From Lactonifactor longoviformis DSM 17459 (GTDB lineage: Bacteria; Bacillota; Clostridia; Lachnospirales; Lachnospiraceae), in assembly GCF_900129135.1 (NCBI RefSeq), contig NZ_FQVI01000007.1, positions 62,001-126,000 of the forward strand: a stretch of DNA of 64,000 nt, given 5' to 3'. The translations under genes were made by a program, and so were the position numbers. The notes under the pieces were generated by a model that made no database searches, was not told the DNA's origin, and worked only from the letters and a program-made list of their open reading frames with translations. This document shows, piece after piece, positions 61,758-64,000 of the stretch. Each line of letters starts with the position of its first letter. Positions within the stretch are counted from its first letter, which is position 1.

Positions 61758-63263
61758 ATGGGCACACAAAAGACTGATTGGGGAGATGTTCAATGGCTGC
61801 AGATGAACCAGGAAGGCTCCTCCCGGTTTAAAATGAATGTGGGGATAGTAACTGTGGAGCCAGGAACCCACCAGCCGGCACACGTTCATTATGAAGAGCA
61901 GGTAGTTCATTTTCTTCAGGGGGTTGGCCTGAATAAGATTGACGGAAAGGAATGCCTTCTGAAGCCGGGAGACACCTTCCACTGGCCGGCAGGAGTGATT
62001 CATGAAATTATGAATACCGGGGACGAACCCATTCGGCATCTGCTTGTCTCAAATCCGGAAAGCCTGGATGAGGAGATTATTATGAATCCATGGGAGAAAG
62101 AGGAGAAACCACTGATGCCGGTAGAGGCAAAAAAAATGCTTTATACGGCGGTGGAGGCAATCCGGACCCAGTTCCTGGAAAATATGCACTATGCCTATGC
62201 GATTTTCGACAGAGATAATACGCTTGTACTTAAGAGCAAATATTTTCCTACGTACTGCCAGGAGTGCTGCAGTCCCTCGCTGTACTACGGGGCGGCTCCC
62301 TGTCTGATTCCCAACAGCAAAGAGCGTCTTCGTATGGAACAGACATACCACTGTACCCATGACATGGAAGTGTATGCAATGCCTATCTCCTATAAAGGGT
62401 ATTATCTGGGATATATAAAGGGAGGGTTCGTGCGCCGTTCACAGACACCGGACCGTCAGGCTTACGGTGTGTATGATACACCGGAGAGCACGGTGCAGGG
62501 AATAAAAAATCTTCTCAGAAGGATCACAAAAGCGATCCGCAATTTTTGTGAATTCGATCAGTTCAGAAAACGGCTGGCAGAGCAGGAGCTTCAGATATTT
62601 GACGGGTTGGCATCCCAGCAGCTGCTGGCCAAAAGTCTCAGAGAAGCTGAATATGCCATGACAAACTTGAAGATAAACAATCACTTTTTGTTTAACACAT
62701 TAAACAGTATGGCATCTATGGCACTTGACGGGGGACTGCCAAAGCTTTACCAGTCCATCATTGACCTGTCCAAATTATTTCACTATACGCTCAGAACGGA
62801 GGATACAGTGGTGAGCTGGAGACAGGAGTTCGAGTATCTGCATTCCTATCTCAAGCTGCAGAAGCTAAGGTACGAAGATACCCTGTCTGTTGTGTATGAT
62901 ATAGAGCCGGAGGTTCAGGCTTGCAGGGTACCCTTCAACTTCCTTCAGCCAATAGTAGAAAATGCTTTTACCCACGGTTTCAAATCCACTTCCAATAAAA
63001 GCCTGTATCTGCAGGCCTTCTGCAAGGCCGGGCGGGTAATCATTAAAATTATGAACAGCGGAAAGATTCCGGATAAAAGAGTATGCCAGTCGGTGAATCT
63101 GGGAATGAAAAGCAATACCTCCCATGGACTTTCCATGGTTTGCCAGAAACTGTCTGTCATATATGGGGAGGATTTCCGGATGGAAATGAGGTCCTGGGAA
63201 AACGGGGCAGAGTTTTATCTGGATATTCCGTTTCAGCCTATAACGGAGGAGGACAATGTATGA
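61758..63263 (+). CDS. Cytoplasmic sensor kinase: cupin + PocR-like + LytS-type histidine kinase
   Basis: This 501-residue protein has no transmembrane helix. Residues ~25-105 are a cupin (HQPAHVHYEEQVVHFLQG, LKPGDTFHWPAGVIHEIMN). Residues ~135-260 resemble the PocR ligand-binding domain (CQECC, YHCTHDMEVYAMPISYKGYYLGYIKGGF in parts). Residues ~295-500 are a His_kinase/LytS-type domain with the phospho-His in INNHFLFNTLNSMASMAL and the ATP site IVENAFTHGF. PocR domains sense small hydrophobic diols or corrinoid-pathway compounds in known cases. AGGAGG precedes ATG 61758. It overlaps its response regulator by 4 bp. Confidence 0.85.
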   Translation: MGTQKTDWGDVQWLQMNQEGSSRFKMNVGIVTVEPGTHQPAHVHYEEQVVHFLQGVGLNKIDGKECLLKPGDTFHWPAGVIHEIMNTGDEPIRHLLVSNPESLDEEIIMNPWEKEEKPLMPVEAKKMLYTAVEAIRTQFLENMHYAYAIFDRDNTLVLKSKYFPTYCQECCSPSLYYGAAPCLIPNSKERLRMEQTYHCTHDMEVYAMPISYKGYYLGYIKGGFVRRSQTPDRQAYGVYDTPESTVQGIKNLLRRITKAIRNFCEFDQFRKRLAEQELQIFDGLASQQLLAKSLREAEYAMTNLKINNHFLFNTLNSMASMALDGGLPKLYQSIIDLSKLFHYTLRTEDTVVSWRQEFEYLHSYLKLQKLRYEDTLSVVYDIEPEVQACRVPFNFLQPIVENAFTHGFKSTSNKSLYLQAFCKAGRVIIKIMNSGKIPDKRVCQSVNLGMKSNTSHGLSMVCQKLSVIYGEDFRMEMRSWENGAEFYLDIPFQPITEEDNV

Positions 63264-63973
63264 TACGCGCGGTTATCTGTGACGATGAAAAAGCGGCATT
63301 AACGATTATCTCTTACTTTATCCAGCAGGAACATCTCCCTATTCAGCTGGTAGGGACAGCAGAGGATGGGAGACAGGCACTGGAGCTGATTCAGAGAGAA
63401 AAGCCGGATTTGATTTTTATGGACATTCAGATGCCCTATATGGATGGATTTGAAGTGCTTCAGAGAGTATCAAATGGCAAAGTGATTATTGTGACAGCGT
63501 ACGGTTCTTTTGAATATGCACAGAGAGCTCTGCGTATGGATGTGTCGGATATTATTGCCAAGCCCATAGAGCTGGAGCAGCTTCGGTCAGCAGTCACAAG
63601 GGCGATTGGCTGGAATTTTACGGACAATTCTACGGTGAATCAGATACTGGCATATATCCACCAGCATTATAAGGAAAAGATAGAGCTGGAAGACCTCTCG
63701 CGGGAAACCTTCTGCGGAGAAAGCCATATAGCAAGGCTGTTCAAAAAATACATGGGAATTACCATACTTTCCTATATTCACAAGGTTAGGATCGAAAAGG
63801 CAAAACTTCTGCTGCAGGAGGAAGGCTTGAACATTCAGGAGACTGCAGAGCGATGCGGCTACCCCAATCTAAATAATTTTTATAAGTATTTTAAACAGTA
63901 TGCCGGGATGACACCGGCGGCGTATGTCCAGAAACATAAAAGCATGAATAAGGAGGAGACAAGTGATGCTTAA
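63260..63973 (+). CDS. AraC-type response regulator
   Basis: This 237-residue protein has a receiver domain (residues 1-115; acidic pocket DDE at 9-11, phospho-Asp in LIFMDIQMPYMDG, then Thr in IVTAYGS and Lys in AKPIE). Its C-terminal AraC/XylS double helix-turn-helix reads LSRETFCGESHIARLFKKY and ETAERCGYPNLNNFYKYFK. It is the partner of the cupin-PocR kinase (ATGA overlap) and probably activates the downstream gene(s). The start is ATG 63260; longer frames run inside the kinase gene. Confidence 0.93.
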   Translation: MIRAVICDDEKAALTIISYFIQQEHLPIQLVGTAEDGRQALELIQREKPDLIFMDIQMPYMDGFEVLQRVSNGKVIIVTAYGSFEYAQRALRMDVSDIIAKPIELEQLRSAVTRAIGWNFTDNSTVNQILAYIHQHYKEKIELEDLSRETFCGESHIARLFKKYMGITILSYIHKVRIEKAKLLLQEEGLNIQETAERCGYPNLNNFYKYFKQYAGMTPAAYVQKHKSMNKEETSDA

Positions 63974-64000
63974 CAAGGAAAAGATTAAGGAGGCAGCAGA
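63966..64000 (+). CDS. Start of an unidentified gene (partial)
   Basis: Only 11 codons are visible, starting MLNKEKIKEAA. AAGGAGGAG lies 10 bases upstream, and the ATG overlaps the last codons of the response regulator, so this is likely a target or partner encoded in the same operon. Too short to name. Confidence 0.55.
   Translation, partial: MLNKEKIKEAA

Overview
The window looks like chromosomal DNA of a spore-forming anaerobic Firmicute of the Lachnospiraceae, close to Blautia and relatives. The signs are an alpha/beta SASP, a YlbJ-like sporulation membrane protein, SpoIID- and SleB-type proteins, T-box leaders, Gram-positive AGGAGG ribosome sites, TTGACA-N17-TATAAT promoters, and a monofunctional nickel CO dehydrogenase cluster. 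I see no prophage, insertion sequence or CRISPR array. The genus is an inference.

Layout. 0-5 kb: the end of recG, an ABC exporter pair with a very long extracytoplasmic coiled coil, and an Ala/Lys-rich DUF6465-type protein. 5-10 kb: SASP, a divergent methylglyoxal synthase, rsmD-coaD, a coiled-coil protein and a converging ylbJ-like gene, then pepD. 10-20 kb: a dense run of housekeeping genes (M23 peptidase, RelQ-type alarmone synthetase, RsmF-, RsuA- and RluA-type RNA modification enzymes, HAD hydrolase, YgiQ radical SAM, SDR, signal peptidase I, RecU). 20-25 kb: a partial histidine operon hisZ-G-D-B-IE, whose last gene carries an inactive-looking HisF-like barrel. 25-28 kb: regulators (MarR, a truncated sigma-A look-alike, a NifX-like/DUF134 pair, an XRE repressor).

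28-37 kb is the accessory highlight. It is a minimal Tad/type II secretion-like locus with one ATPase and one fused platform protein. It also has three tiny Flp-like peptides that keep the Glu-Tyr motif but lack a cleavable leader, a pilin-like protein with a leucine-rich ectodomain, two small TadE-like proteins and a beta-helix surface protein of about 1,240 residues. No prepilin peptidase, CpaB or TadZ gene is present. Several genes here appear to start at ATA, ACG or CTG. A strong promoter containing an 18-bp palindrome, followed at once by a structured RNA, precedes the locus.

37-41 kb: CO dehydrogenase, polyferredoxin and an FAD/NAD oxidoreductase, likely passing electrons from CO to a pyridine nucleotide. 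41-49 kb: branched-chain amino-acid genes (ilvN, ilvC, a LysR regulator, leuC, leuD, then tRNA-Met, tRNA-Pro and a T-box-controlled leuA) and a SleB hydrolase. 49-57 kb: thrC, ATP-type pckA, 6S RNA, galM, a SpoIID-like protein and a YihY protein. 57-64 kb: T-box-controlled pheST, a phosphatase, and a cupin-PocR-LytS-type kinase with its AraC-type response regulator, followed by the first codons of a cut-off gene.

Most genes are on the plus strand in short-gap operons. Where a longer frame exists, starts were chosen by ribosome-binding site and family length.
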